Origin: Muricea muricata
Taxonomy: Eukaryota > Cnidaria > Anthozoa > Malacalcyonacea > Plexauridae
NCBI GenBank assembly: GCA_963855995.1
Contig: OY979717.1
Span: 43,486,107 to 43,550,106, forward strand
DNA length: 64,000 bases
Direction: 5' to 3'
Shown here one piece after another: positions 33,022 through 42,876 of this stretch. The notes beneath the pieces are model-generated. The model ran no database searches, had not been told where the DNA came from, and saw nothing but the letters and a program-made list of their open reading frames with translations. The position numbers and the translations under genes were made by a program. Each line of letters starts with the position of its first letter. Within the stretch, counting starts at the first letter, position 1.

Positions 33022-36000
33022 CACTCTAAATCTCCGAGTGTTGTGCCAACACCAAAATCGGTGTAAATTCTTGCCTCCGTTTTTACACCAAAAAAAGTGT
33101 GAATTTACACTTTCGTAAGTGTTAGTTTACTTTAGTAAGTGTATTTTTACACCAAGTTGGTGTAAAGTAGCTTGCCTCAATATTTACACCATAAAAGTGT
33201 AAATTTATACTTGCAGTGTAAATATACACCAGGAGTGTATTTTCACACCAAGTCGGTGTAATACCTGTAACACTAAAAAGGTGTAAATTCACACTGGTGT
33301 AAACATACACCTCTGGGGTGCAACTGTACACCAAGTTGGTGTCACAGTCACAGAAATTTCACCAACTTGGGTTAAACTTGTGGTATGAATATACACCTTG
33401 GAGCATATTTTTACGCCAAGTTAATTTAATCTAGGAGCATTCACATTCAAACAACTTCTCTATGTTAAAAATATATATAATTGAAATATATGGTTAAATA
33501 AAACACTTACATGCAGAAATATTTAAACTGTATACTATATTTTGCCTCTTCCAAAGCAAGCTGCCTTTTCTCTGCCATTCTTATAATTTTGGGGGCCAAC
33601 TGCAGCAAATTGATTTGCAGACTATCTACTAATTACTGTAGAGTTTAAAATACTCTAAATTGTCACATATATTTTCAAGTAACTGTTCAAATACTGCTTA
33701 CTGGAACCCCATATTTTCCAAGGCTGAATACTATTCATAAATCAAAATATCTTGCATCCAATTGTTCAATTAGCCTCGCATCAACTTGCTTTGACTCCTT
33801 CAGACAGGTTTAACCAGGTCTTCCATCATTTGCTGGGAATCTTGCAACCAAGTTTAACCAAAGGTGTTTCCAGGTAGTTATGTATCAAAGCCTGCAAAAG
33901 ATAAGTAACATTATGTTGTCAAGATGATCTAATAGCTATATATTATGCATAACAGAATCATGTGACTTTAGGCACTCAATACAATAATACATGTATTGGG
34001 TAATCATAAATCACCCTTCTGTGCAATTACACTTCAATGCATGTTCGTGCATTTAATTTAAAAAAGGATGATAAATTAATGGAGTGTCAACATTCTTCCT
34101 ACACAATTATCTCATACTAAACAGAATATAATAGAAAGGTTTACATTTTACATTGACAGATTGCTTGGTTAATAGTTTGACAAGTAGCACTTTTTCAAGT
34201 ATTGATGAGTAGAATTGCAGACAAATTGCCATTATATAAAAATCCAGTGTACAAAGCCTTGAAAAATACAGTGTGGCATAAAGGTTTACTGTCACACACA
34301 AGATACCCTGCCATCAAAGTGTAGTTAAGCCAAATTTATATGTAGTTCTAAACTTTTTGACTTCTCCAGCAATAATCGAAATAAATCCTGCATCCACATT
34401 AAGATGTCACAGCTTTTATGATTATTGTGAGTTAATGTTATTCCTTTTCTGCCAGGAATGAACTAAATTAAGCAGTGTAAAGCAAAACATGGTTGGTGTT
34501 TTAAAGGATTCATAACAGAAAAATTTACACTATTTACTTTTACACTTAACAGTGCTAAATATTATATTTTGCCATATTTTTTATGCCAGATAATTTTGCT
34601 CATCAAGGGCAACCCTAATTGCAATCTGCTAAGATGGGTTGTTCCAGAGAAGTTTTCTACTGGTATCTCCTGCAAGGAAGAAATTTTTGCCATCCAGGGA
34701 GGGGTGAGGCATATTAGCATGTATAGATGTAAGTTTGTCCAAGGGGTTTACAGTATGGAGAGATTTATCAGGCAAATTGTTTGTAAATTTGAACCAAAAA
34801 TAAATTGCTTTATGAATGTCCAAGTGAAGGGGGGATTTAAAACCAAGACGTTCTGGGATGGGGAAAATCTTTTCTTGAACAACCCGATACATCCAAATAC
34901 ACTGTATATATTACAATAAGTTATATAAAATAATATTGTGGTGTTTTTCTGAGAACAAGATAGTTGGAGCATTAAAGCTGAGCATAATTTTTACAATGAA
35001 ACAATTTGAATACCAATAAAATAGTTTGAACAATAAAATCAGTCCAAGCACTAGAGTAATTCTGTATGTCAATAAATTATGAATATTACGACAAAGTAGG
35101 AGTTGTGTAAAGGCCGTTAAATTTCCCTCATTAGATATTAGGAAATCAGTTATTGAGTCTACTTCATCCCTTAATGGCCTGATGGCCACATCACAACAAT
35201 ATGATCAGTGGCAATCAGTCAACTTCAATTGATCCAAACACAAGATATAAACAAACACAGGTTAACAAAATCTAGCTAAATGCTACGTATCAAGGAAAAT
35301 AGAGGATGTATTTATTTACAAATACCATCGCGCGAAATTCAAATCATAAAATGCGAGTAATTTAATCTTAAAATGGAATACGTGTTTACATCAACGATGG
35401 AAGGAAGTAAATATTACACGTTAAATTTGCGTTATCAATACAAAAACCAGAACAATATGCTTACCTGAGTTTTATGCCGTCTTTTGTGATGTATGCGGAG
35501 TTATTCCATTGTCTATTTTGGTTAAATACTGTCTTTCTTTGTTGTAGAAAACCAACGATATAAATAACATTTGCAAAATATGTGTTGAAGTGACGCTATC
35601 CCGGTGAGCTTCGCGCGCGCAGTTCTTCCACTGATCTGCGGAAGTAACTGGACATAAATCTACTTGTAGATGTGCAACCACGATCAAACATATTTTAAAA
35701 TCTTTTTGAAACGTTCTCGAAATATTAATTTATTGCAATCTCTGGACTATCAACCTGTAGCCTTTAAAAGGTAGAATATAAACGAGAGAGGATGCTATGA
35801 ATTATGAAACTACATGTGATATAGATTGACGGACTAAAGTCAGTGACAAAGGAAATTTTCGAAAACGTAGACCTTAGAGCCCTGGCACACGACCTTGTCT
35901 TATAAAGCTGACAGTAATTCTAAGCTGCACCCTAGATTAACCTATAATGGTTACAAAGAAACTTTAAGTTTTTTTCCACACTTCTGCCTGCAAACAATTT

Positions 36001-36639
36001 ATTTATAAGTTAGTGTGTCAATCTATATGTCGATTCGTATTTCATTGTTGGCGTCCTTTCTCGTCTACCCGTTTAAGGCTATACAGACTGATAGCTGAAA
36101 GCTTGTAATCGATTAATATTTGAACAAGAGAGTGTTTCGTGTATTTCATGTATATTTCTGATCTGCGGAACGAAAATATTTTCCATTTCAAATCGGGTAT
36201 ATGTAAATATAAAATCTTATTCCCACAAGTCCACAGTTATCAAACTGCAACTAGACAACTCGACGACACAGATTCGATACTTGACAAACTTATTTATAAG
36301 AGATCCATGTGGGCTTTATAAATAACTCCCCGAAATTAACAGTATATGTATAGGTGGAAGTCTAATTTAAAGACAAAGTTGTCATAATCATCTTTACACT
36401 AAAGAAGTGTATTAATACACGTAAATAGTGTTTAGTTACCGGTTTTTGGTGTGAATTTACATCAATTTAGTGTAAATACGGCTTTACACTAAACAAGTGT
36501 TAGAGTAACACAATAAAAGTGTAATAATACACCTGGCAATCTAATTTTACACCTGACAAGTGTAATTAACCAATTTACACCGAAATTGTGTAAACTTACA
36601 CCTATTTGGTGTTCCCTGAACACTTTGAAATTTAGAGTG
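33022..36639. mobile_element. Nested 3.6-kb TIR element with GTGTAAA sub-terminal repeats
   Basis: Ends read CACTCTAAAT and, inverted, ATTTAGAGTG, each flanked by TA (33020-33021, 36640-36641). The first 400 bp and last 270 bp are packed with short direct and inverted repeats of GTGTAAA/TTTACACC, spaced irregularly. The centre (33.45-36.37 kb) is AT-rich with no recognisable transposase; short frames such as 34569-34919 do not resemble one. TA targets fit Tc1/mariner, ISL2EU-like and some other classes, so it is a non-autonomous element of uncertain class. It lies inside the PolB gene. Confidence 0.85.
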
Positions 36640-36641
36640 TA

Positions 36642-39600
36642 TTTTTCCTAGATCAATGTCTAATCGTTCCTTGACGATTCTTTTAAAATCGTCGATTGAT
36701 TTATACGTTCAGTCATCGCCAACTGCGGGTGGTTTTGAATTTTCCATTTTGATGCGCATAAATTCTTTAACATAATCACGAAATAATGTGTCCGTGGTTT
36801 TTTCAAAGTGCCAAACTTCATAGATTTTTGTGATCCTGTATCCTTTTTCAATGGCTTTGTTGATTTCGTTCGTGCACCACGTTCCTGTAATCGCTCGTTC
36901 TTCCTCAGTATGTTCGCATTTCGTCTGTTGTTGTTGTTCGGCACAGGTTCTACATAACGGGAACAGTAACTTTTCGGATTTCCCACACATCGTTCGAACG
37001 GGTAATACCGGGTGGTACAAATTACGAGGTGGGTCTATTTTACATTTGATGAATCCAAACCATTTACTATCGTAACTTATTGGGTTTAAAATCTTTGTCG
37101 GGTGCCCGACAGGGTAGGTTTTAAAACATTGAACCGTTGGGTATAAGCTTACAAAATCGACGTAACGTCCTTTTTCGTTATCTTTGAATTTGTACTTTAG
37201 TTTCGTAACGTTGGTACGTCCCCCGAAAAAAGCATCTCTTGGATTTAGGGGCGTTATTATTTTAACATCGTTTTCTTTTGACCATTTTTTGAAATCGGAG
37301 TTTTTTGTTAGCTCGCATTCGTAGACTTCTATCAAGTTATAACCTAAATCCGTGATTTTCTTATTTTTAATTTTGGTTTTATTTTGGAGCTCCCCCATTT
37401 CCATTTGATTACACGGATTAATTGTATCCTTAGTGTAACATTTTTCACATCCGTGCCAGAGGCAACCCTGGAACTCGTATATTGTATTTGTGGCTTTACA
37501 AAATCCGTCTACTTTTCCAACGGTCGGAATATTATATTCTCCACCGTTCATAGCGTGTTGAATATGTACGTTTTGCGTATCGGAAATCCATTTTAACCAG
37601 TTCATTGAAATTTTACTAAACGTTTCAGTTTTTTCATCATCCTTGATAATACCTATCGTATCTTTTGCCATGAATTTAGAACGATACACATTCACGCAAA
37701 CCGACGCTATTGTTATGTACTGAAGAGGGTCGATATTTGCGATGGTTATAAAATCTTCTCTAAATTTCATCATCGATCTTCGTAAAATGTCAACGTCGGA
37801 TCGACAGTAATCTTCTAATTCTTTTCTAAAGTCAAACATATAATTTTCGTCGATTCTGTCTTGATGCCATTTTAAGAATTTTTTACGATTATCAGACATC
37901 ATTTGGTCAGGACCGTAATATTTTATATCCGGAATTGGTCCTACGTAATCCTGGTTTTCGGGGACGTTAAAGAAATGTGGGAAATATCCTTTTTTCATTT
38001 CGGTAAGTCCAAAAGTTTTTGGAAAATCGGCTAATCTACTTTGGATAAAATTTACACCATCCGTAAATCTTATTTTATAATTTTTTATTTGCATATACAT
38101 AATTTTTGTGCCGTTGTAAATACAAAAGGGTTTAATTCCGTTCTCAACGCAATATTTTAGAATGAATTGTGCGTCGAAACTTTTTGCGTTGTGTGCAATG
38201 AACGTATAATTTTTATGTTTGTCCTGAAACACGAATTTACAAAATTCGTCAATCGTATTAAAAGTCCACTCGGAGCCGTCAAAGTCTTGTACGTTTACGT
38301 AATTGACAATGTGCGTGCCTGTGTTTTGTTGTGTCTCGAAGTCGTAGAACATGTAGTTACGTGTATAAGTCTTGCAACAAAGGCACCTGTCTTTTGGGTT
38401 TAGGTTACCACAACCTATGTCAAATTTACTAGGGTTTTTCATATTTTTTATTTCTCTGTCGGTACAATTTAGGACCTCTTCTATTTCTTCTTTGGTCCAA
38501 TCTACCATATCTTCTATTTCTTCCCTGTTCCAACCAATTGATCGTACGGCTTTAATTAATTGGATTTCGTCTTCACTTTTAGCGGTTTTTGTACTGTGGT
38601 AACTACGGTGGCGTTTGGGAACTTTGTGCAATGACCTCCTTTCGTTTCGACCACTTTCATATAACACTTGTGGTCTTGTAAATTACGATATTCCCCGCAA
38701 TTACTACACTCCGAAAAACCACACCAACGGTTCTTTTACATTTTAGACATTTTTGTATTATGTTACAAATAATATCAGGTTTGTCACCTTTTGATCTATT
38801 CCTTTTATGTTCGTCAAAACATTTTTGACCTAGGAACGTTGCGATTACAATTGTTACACGTTATTTCTGGACCCTTACAATCACTATCGTACCTGAAACA
38901 CGACATACATTTTTTAGGGCATTTGTGCTTGTCACGGTGTGTGTAAGGTTTTTTACATGTGTGACAATAGTAATCCTTACCCAGGAACCCTGGCATACTT
39001 GTGATGACATCGTAGTGATTCTTGTTTTTGTACAAGTAAATTATTTTACCATCTATACTTTCACCTTCTGACGTGTATATGATTTCGTTGAAATAGTCGG
39101 CGTCCACAATATTAATTTGCACGCCTAAGTGTTTTGCGAAGGTATTAATGTCTTCGAGAGTGTTTCCAAAATCGTTAATTTCTACCCCGGCTTTTTCGTG
39201 AAGTTTACGCGCTTCGTCTTCCTGTAGCTTTCGAGAACCGTTAAAACCATTTTTAATCTGGGACTTTGTCCATTTAGACTTATTAATGTTTGCCTGTGCC
39301 GTTACGATTGCACGCGCTAAACATATAGTATCGGCATTTTTAATGCAAATTATACTTTTTTTATCTACAATATTATTCTTATCTATTTTTAAACGACCGG
39401 TACCTCTTGGTACTTTTGTGGATTGAACTTCAACCAGGAGTTCGTTTAGTGGGACGCTTTTGTATTCTACAAATTCTAGTACGGCTTTAATTAATTCGTA
39501 AATGAAATTCCTATCGTTTGTTATTGTTAATAACTTTGTACTGAACGGTTTTGCCCAGGTAGGATGTGACACAATAAGTCGAATTTTGTCACCCGTTACC

Positions 39601-40218
39601 AGTTCACGTTCGTTGATTGTCATATCTAATGCTTTTTGGAACACGTTTACCGGGTCAATTGGGTACTTGTTAATTTTGATGGTATACGAATCAAAGTATG
39701 TTGTGAATTTTGCATTTGAGTTTGATCCGATCTTTATAACTTCAAATGGTGGTCTTATGTTTTTACCTATCTTTTTAAGTTTGTTGTCGAGCTTTCTTCT
39801 GGTATCCCTGAACTTTTTCTTTCCTTTCCATTTTAGGTCGTCTAAAACCTTAGCTTGTCTCTTCTCTTCCTTCTTGATCTCGCGCTCCCACTTTTGTGTT
39901 TCTTTTTTAAGGTGGGCTTGGTTTTCCCTCTTGCGTACAAGCTCTTCCTTCCTGCGCATTTGCTGAAACTTATGCTGTTCCTTTTTGCGCACTTGTTCCA
40001 TTGCTTTCTCTCGTTTTTCCCGTTCCTGTTTGTTTTAATCGTTGAAGTCTTTCTCGTTCTTTCTGCTTGATACGGCGTACTTTTTCTTCTTCTCGCTGTT
40101 TTAACTGGCGTGCTTTCTCTTCTTGTCGGCGGATCTTTTCTTCTTGCTGTTGGATCTTCTTATTTTGTTTCGCAATTATTTTACGGAACTTCTCGTGGAC
40201 GGCATTTGAAATGTTCAT
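36642..40218 (-). pseudogene. polB: Protein-primed family B DNA polymerase (PolB), N-terminal three quarters
   Basis: Start at ATG 40218 after ATAAATAAAGAG. The head (to about 39.8 kb) is a KER/Q-rich coiled coil. An OTU-like region follows (C in DTICLARA, H in NHYDVI) and then CxxC zinc motifs (YYCHTCKKPYTH, CMSCFRYDSDC). The exonuclease motif is YDFET (about 38340), Exo II is FIAHNAKSFDAQF, and palm motif A is DFVSLYP (about 37130). Lesions: a frame change near 40.03 kb, two or more near 38.65-38.81 kb, and an in-frame TGA at 36709-36711, beyond which the frame continues to the nested element. Polymerase motifs B and C are missing. Intact PolB would copy the linear genome from a protein primer. 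Confidence 0.9.
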
Positions 40219-40289
40219 GTTTCTCTTTATTTATAACGCAAAAAATCTCATAATTCAATTGAATTATGAGATTTGAGAAACATGAACAT
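40211..40289. repeat. Fold-back at the PolB start, core a perfect 32-bp palindrome
   Basis: Core 40243-40274 is a perfect palindrome (half: AAATCTCATAATTCAA). Beyond it the word ATGTTCATGTTTCTC (40211 on) is mirrored as GAGAAACATGAACAT. The right side lacks 17 bases of the left arm. The start codon of PolB lies in the left arm, so the duplication copied the first codons backward. This looks like a template-switch inverted duplication followed by a deletion. Confidence 0.85.
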
Positions 40290-40299
40290 AACCGAATGA

Positions 40300-40486
40300 T
40301 CTTCTTCTTTATTAGTATATTTTTTGAAACGTTTTAATAGTTGATTTTTTTTGTAACTCGCCGGGAGTTACCAAAAAAAAACGAATGAATGGCCGTCAAG
40401 TAAGGAAACAGTTGATCTTCTTCTTTATTAGTATATTTTTTGAAACGTTTTAATAGTTCGATTTTTTCGTAACTTTCAAAAGTTAC
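40300..40486. repeat. Duplicated promoter-like block with two terminator-like hairpins
   Basis: The block TCTTCTTTATTAGTATATTT followed by TTGAAACGTTTTAATAGTT occurs twice (about 40300-40342 and 40411-40458). Each copy is followed by a small hairpin: GTAACTC/GAGTTAC (40353-40371) and GTAACTT/AAGTTAC (40469-40486), both beside T- or A-runs. The same block without the duplication precedes genes at 40894 and 42876. The intervening sequence has no gene. Confidence 0.75.
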
Positions 40487-40495
40487 AAAAACTTT

Positions 40496-40894
40496 TTAAT
40501 CATAATCTTCAGGACACAGGTTTTCTGGAAGGTGTTTGTTTACTTTTCCAATCTTGTTGACGTTAAAACAGAGGTAACTGTTTCCGTCGTCTCTTGTAAA
40601 TATGAATCTGGTTTCGAATTCCACTCTGATGTGTGTCAATCCATTGTTTAGTAATTCTTTCTTTTGTTTTTCCGATAAGCATTTTGATTTTAGATAAAGT
40701 GTCTTCTTTTCACCGTTCCCGTATAATGGACTTTTTGTGTTGTGTTTCTTTGCGAGTTGATCTATTTTTGTTTTTACTTCGTCGTCGTTCACTGACACGG
40801 GGATTGAATAACCGTCTCTTATGTTCTTTTCGACTCCCCATGTGATCGTATTTAAAAGTTCAAATTTAACATTTTCAATATCTTTGAAGTTCAT
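40496..40894 (-). CDS. Polinton hypothetical protein, 132 aa
   Basis: Intact frame, ATG preceded by AATAAAGA and the AACTATTAAAACGTTTCAAA box. The product is mixed alpha/beta in composition, soluble, without Cys clusters. The segment ETRFIFTRDDGNSYLCFNVN could be beta strands. It overlaps the upstream ORF by 4 bp (ATGA). I do not recognise it; position next to PolB is the only functional hint. Confidence 0.6.
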   Translation of the reverse strand: MNFKDIENVKFELLNTITWGVEKNIRDGYSIPVSVNDDEVKTKIDQLAKKHNTKSPLYGNGEKKTLYLKSKCLSEKQKKELLNNGLTHIRVEFETRFIFTRDDGNSYLCFNVNKIGKVNKHLPENLCPEDYD

Positions 40895-41079
40895 TCTTTA
40901 TTAGTATAATTTTGAAACGTTTTAATAGTTGGGTTTTTCCTCTTAAATATACCGAATGTCATATCCTTACAGGGTATCGCGGTAATCAGTCCGCGGTTAG
41001 CACGGCATTTCTTTGCGTTAGGGGTGTTAATCGGTTCACTTTCCAGGGTTGGTGTTGTTCCTAGGTATTCGTTATTCAT
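40891..41079 (-). CDS. Small Polinton ORF, 62 aa
   Basis: A short frame (MNNEYLGTTPTLESEPINTP...) whose last dozen codons read through the promoter-like box of the next gene (40896-40932). That suggests the native stop was lost or that the frame is not a real gene. Its upstream context has AAAATAAAAATC before ATG. No recognisable domain. Confidence 0.4.
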   Translation of the reverse strand: MNNEYLGTTPTLESEPINTPNAKKCRANRGLITAIPCKDMTFGIFKRKNPTIKTFQNYTNKE

Positions 41080-41105
41080 GATTTTTATTTTTAATCACTT
41101 TCGAC

Positions 41106-41513
41106 TTAAATTAATTTATATACTCCCCATCCACCGACCAATTCTGCCAGTCCGACCGTGGCGTGTTGATATTCTCTCATTTCGTCGGAAGGTTCGTAGA
41201 AATCCGATTCGTGAGGTTCTCTTGTGAACGTCCTGTTTTCGAAGGTGATTTTTATTAAATTATCCAGCGCTTTGTTCGTCTTGTTGATGTCTGCGTTTGC
41301 ATCGGATAATTGTTGACGTAATAATTGCATTTCGTTCTTTTTTGCGACTTCATTTTCATACCATTTTTCCTTTGCAGCCGTTAATTTTTCCATAGCAAGG
41401 TTGTGTCTTTTCATTTCGTCTTCGTATCCGCTTTTGTCGAGGAATTTGAATAAGAATCCTGCGCCGGCGAAAGCAAACGCATTGAATACTCCTGCTGCTG
41501 CAGTACTTGCCAT
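41106..41513 (-). CDS. Polinton-conserved protein: hydrophobic head plus coiled coil
   Basis: The 135-aa product starts with an Ala/Phe-rich hydrophobic stretch (residues 5-25, VFNAFAFAGAGFLFKFL), then a long charged helix (RHNLAMEKLTAAKEKW... QLLRQQLSDANADINKT), and a tail with PSDEMREY. I recognise this layout (AF-rich head, RHNLAMEKL word, EAMREY-type tail) as a recurrent small protein of cnidarian Polintons, possibly virion membrane-associated. Function unknown. It is followed 7 bp later on the minus strand's upstream side by the 76-aa membrane protein, so they form a compact run. Confidence 0.7.
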   Translation of the reverse strand: MASTAAAGVFNAFAFAGAGFLFKFLDKSGYEDEMKRHNLAMEKLTAAKEKWYENEVAKKNEMQLLRQQLSDANADINKTNKALDNLIKITFENRTFTREPHESDFYEPSDEMREYQHATVGLAELVGGWGVYKLI

Positions 41514-41520
41514 ATTTTAT

Positions 41521-41751
41521 TTATTGACCTTTAGATATCTCTTTCGGGATGTACTCCTTGTCTTGTATCGCCTTAACCAATAACGTTCCTAATCCAACGG
41601 CGACGGCTAGTTTTGCTGCTCCGTTTACAGTTTCTGGAACTCCCAACGGTGTCTTTAAGAATTTCATGCTTGCGTGCGAGACTCCAACGGCACCAGCGGT
41701 AATTACAGCCGCGGTGTAAGCGTTGTTAATCATATCTTTTTGCGAAACCAT
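41521..41751 (-). CDS. Small two-helix membrane protein, 76 aa
   Basis: Two hydrophobic segments (about residues 12-28 AYTAAVITAGAVGVSHA and 44-62 GAAKLAVAVGLGTLLV) separated by a short basic loop, followed by a polar tail DKEYIPKEI. The ATG is preceded by ATAAATAAAGAGTAAAGT. Similar small proteins accompany the coiled-coil protein in other cnidarian Polintons, from memory. Probably a virion or host-membrane component; no enzymatic motif. Confidence 0.65.
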   Translation of the reverse strand: MVSQKDMINNAYTAAVITAGAVGVSHASMKFLKTPLGVPETVNGAAKLAVAVGLGTLLVKAIQDKEYIPKEISKGQ

Positions 41752-41775
41752 ACTTTACTCTTTATTTATATATAC

Positions 41776-41949
41776 TTAATTTTTAAAAGTGCGTAATTTA
41801 CTAACGGTATTTTCCTGAACTTCGTCATTGTTTTGGGTTACGGGTTGTTGGGCGACTTCTTTTTTACTGTTGTTTGTTGTTGCCGTGTAAATGTAATAAC
41901 CGAGACCGGCTGCTCCTGCAAGCAATAGGATTTTCGTTGTGTTGCTCAT
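41776..41949 (-). CDS. 57-aa single-pass membrane peptide
   Basis: A short intact frame, ATG at 41949 and TAA at 41776. The N-terminus is a hydrophobic anchor (KILLLAGAAGLGYYIYTA) followed by a polar Asn/Gln-rich tail ending TFKN. It overlaps the next upstream gene by 4 bp (41946-41949), a tight arrangement that supports both as real. Likely N-in or signal-anchor membrane protein of the virion; the exact role is unknown. Confidence 0.6.
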   Translation of the reverse strand: MSNTTKILLLAGAAGLGYYIYTATTNNSKKEVAQQPVTQNNDEVQENTVSKLRTFKN

Positions 41950-42140
41950 TTCTTCCTTGTTATTTTCACAAGTACTTTCTTCGTGGTGTTCAGGTTCTTT
42001 AGGTTCGTCCCCTGATTCTTTTCTTTTTTTACCATTTTATTAAATGCGGCAAGTTTTTTCCCAGCCTCAATCCTTCTCGGGTCCTTTTCTGGTTTATCGA
42101 CCGTTATTTGGTGCTCAGAATTATTTGATTCTTCGTTCAT
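41946..42140 (-). CDS. Basic 64-aa Polinton protein
   Basis: Start ATG at 42140 after AACAAATA. The product has an acidic, polar head and a strongly basic tail (KKLAAFNKMVKKEKNQ, ending KITRKK). The word DPRRIEAGKKLAAFNK recurs in small proteins of cnidarian Polintons as I recall them. A basic tail of this type could bind DNA in the virion. It is divergent from the plus-strand gene at 42164 across 23 bp. Confidence 0.6.
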   Translation of the reverse strand: MNEESNNSEHQITVDKPEKDPRRIEAGKKLAAFNKMVKKEKNQGTNLKNLNTTKKVLVKITRKK

Positions 42141-42169
42141 TTATTTGTTAATGAATCAAATAAATGAAA
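42141..42169. promoter_or_regulatory. Palindromic divergent start region
   Basis: Two start codons face away from each other (42140 minus, 42164/42170 plus). The sequence CATTTATTTG...CAAATAAATG is an inverted repeat containing both start codons, so each gene has the same CAAATAAATG start context. This symmetric arrangement could drive transcription both ways. Confidence 0.6.
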
Positions 42170-42400
42170 ATGGGATGCTCACAAAGTACTGAAAGAAAAC
42201 TATATAATGAAGACGTTGATATAAAACGTAAATTTATGTTAGGTATCCACATTTCAAAAGGTTCAGAAGGTGTGGAAGGGAATTTTCAAGTCGCATTAGG
42301 GACGACTCGTAAGAAAAAATATGAAATGGTTTCGAACGGACAAGACGTACAAGCACCACCTATTGAAGAAAACATACAGGGTGATTTGGAACCCACTTAG
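42164..42400 (+). CDS. Small protein with MGCSQS myristoylation-type N-terminus
   Basis: ATG at 42164 gives MKMGCSQST; the second ATG at 42170 gives MGCSQSTE. With Gly2, Cys3 and Ser6 the latter matches the N-myristoylation/palmitoylation signal of Src-type and viral matrix proteins, so 42170 is the more attractive start. The 71-77-aa product has no membrane segment and a C-terminal PPIEENIQGDLEPT. It is the only plus-strand gene inside the minus block and overlaps the GIY-YIG gene by 4 bp at its end. A lipid-anchored, membrane-associated role is inference. Confidence 0.6.
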   Translation: MKMGCSQSTERKLYNEDVDIKRKFMLGIHISKGSEGVEGNFQVALGTTRKKKYEMVSNGQDVQAPPIEENIQGDLEPT

Positions 42401-42876
42401 TCTAGGGAATTTAGGTATGAGTAGGAATGATTTAAACTTTCAAAGTGTCTTTTTAAATCTATCTTTTGTCCAAAGGGTTTATCACATACGTTGCAATAAT
42501 ATGTTTTGTTTTGTATGTTACTGCGGTAAAGCTCCCTGTCTGACTGCCTACACCTTTTTTCATAATTATCACTAAGGGGGGAATATGTGTTTAGGTCAGT
42601 ATTTAGTACTTCAACCCATTTTCCCTCGAATTCACGAATTGTATTTTTACCGCACGTAAATGTTAATAGGGGGATTACTTGCCAGTTGTTTACACCTATT
42701 TTTCGCATTTTGGTGTAAAGTTTACTAGTCCTGTTACCTGTTACACAAATTTTATGTTTCCACAACCGCTCCTTTAAGTTCATTGACGTGCTGCCAATAT
42801 ACAAATCCGTTCCATCTTCTTCCTTATCTGTTCGTTTTAAAAGATAGACTGTTCTTAGTTTAATTTCGTTATTCAT
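42397..42876 (-). CDS. GIY-YIG endonuclease-like protein with C2H2 zinc finger
   Basis: The N-terminal module has VYLL (residues 10-13) for the GIY half, DLYIGST (24-30) for YIG, and R37 in KERLWKHK, the usual catalytic arginine position. The C-terminus carries a C2H2 finger (C128, C131, H144, H150). The combination suggests a site-directed DNA nicking enzyme, as in homing or Penelope endonucleases; the finger would bind DNA. ATG at 42876 is preceded by AATAAAGA and the TTGAAACGTTTTAATAGTT box. The frame is intact. A role in recombination or target choice is inference. Confidence 0.75.
   Translation of the reverse strand: MNNEIKLRTVYLLKRTDKEEDGTDLYIGSTSMNLKERLWKHKICVTGNRTSKLYTKMRKIGVNNWQVIPLLTFTCGKNTIREFEGKWVEVLNTDLNTYSPLSDNYEKRCRQSDRELYRSNIQNKTYYCNVCDKPFGQKIDLKRHFESLNHSYSYLNSLD

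Noticed and set aside
33022-33440. Dense GTGTAAA/TTTACACC repeats as CRISPR or iteron origin
   Set aside because: Spacing and orientation are irregular and the mirror array occurs at the other end of a TIR element with a TA target.
34569-34919. 116-codon plus-strand frame inside the nested element as its transposase
   Set aside because: No DDE, zinc or helix-turn-helix features are visible and the length is far too short.
39502-40070. Plus-strand Phe/Leu-rich frames suggesting membrane proteins
   Set aside because: They are complements of the Lys/Glu-rich coiled-coil head of PolB.
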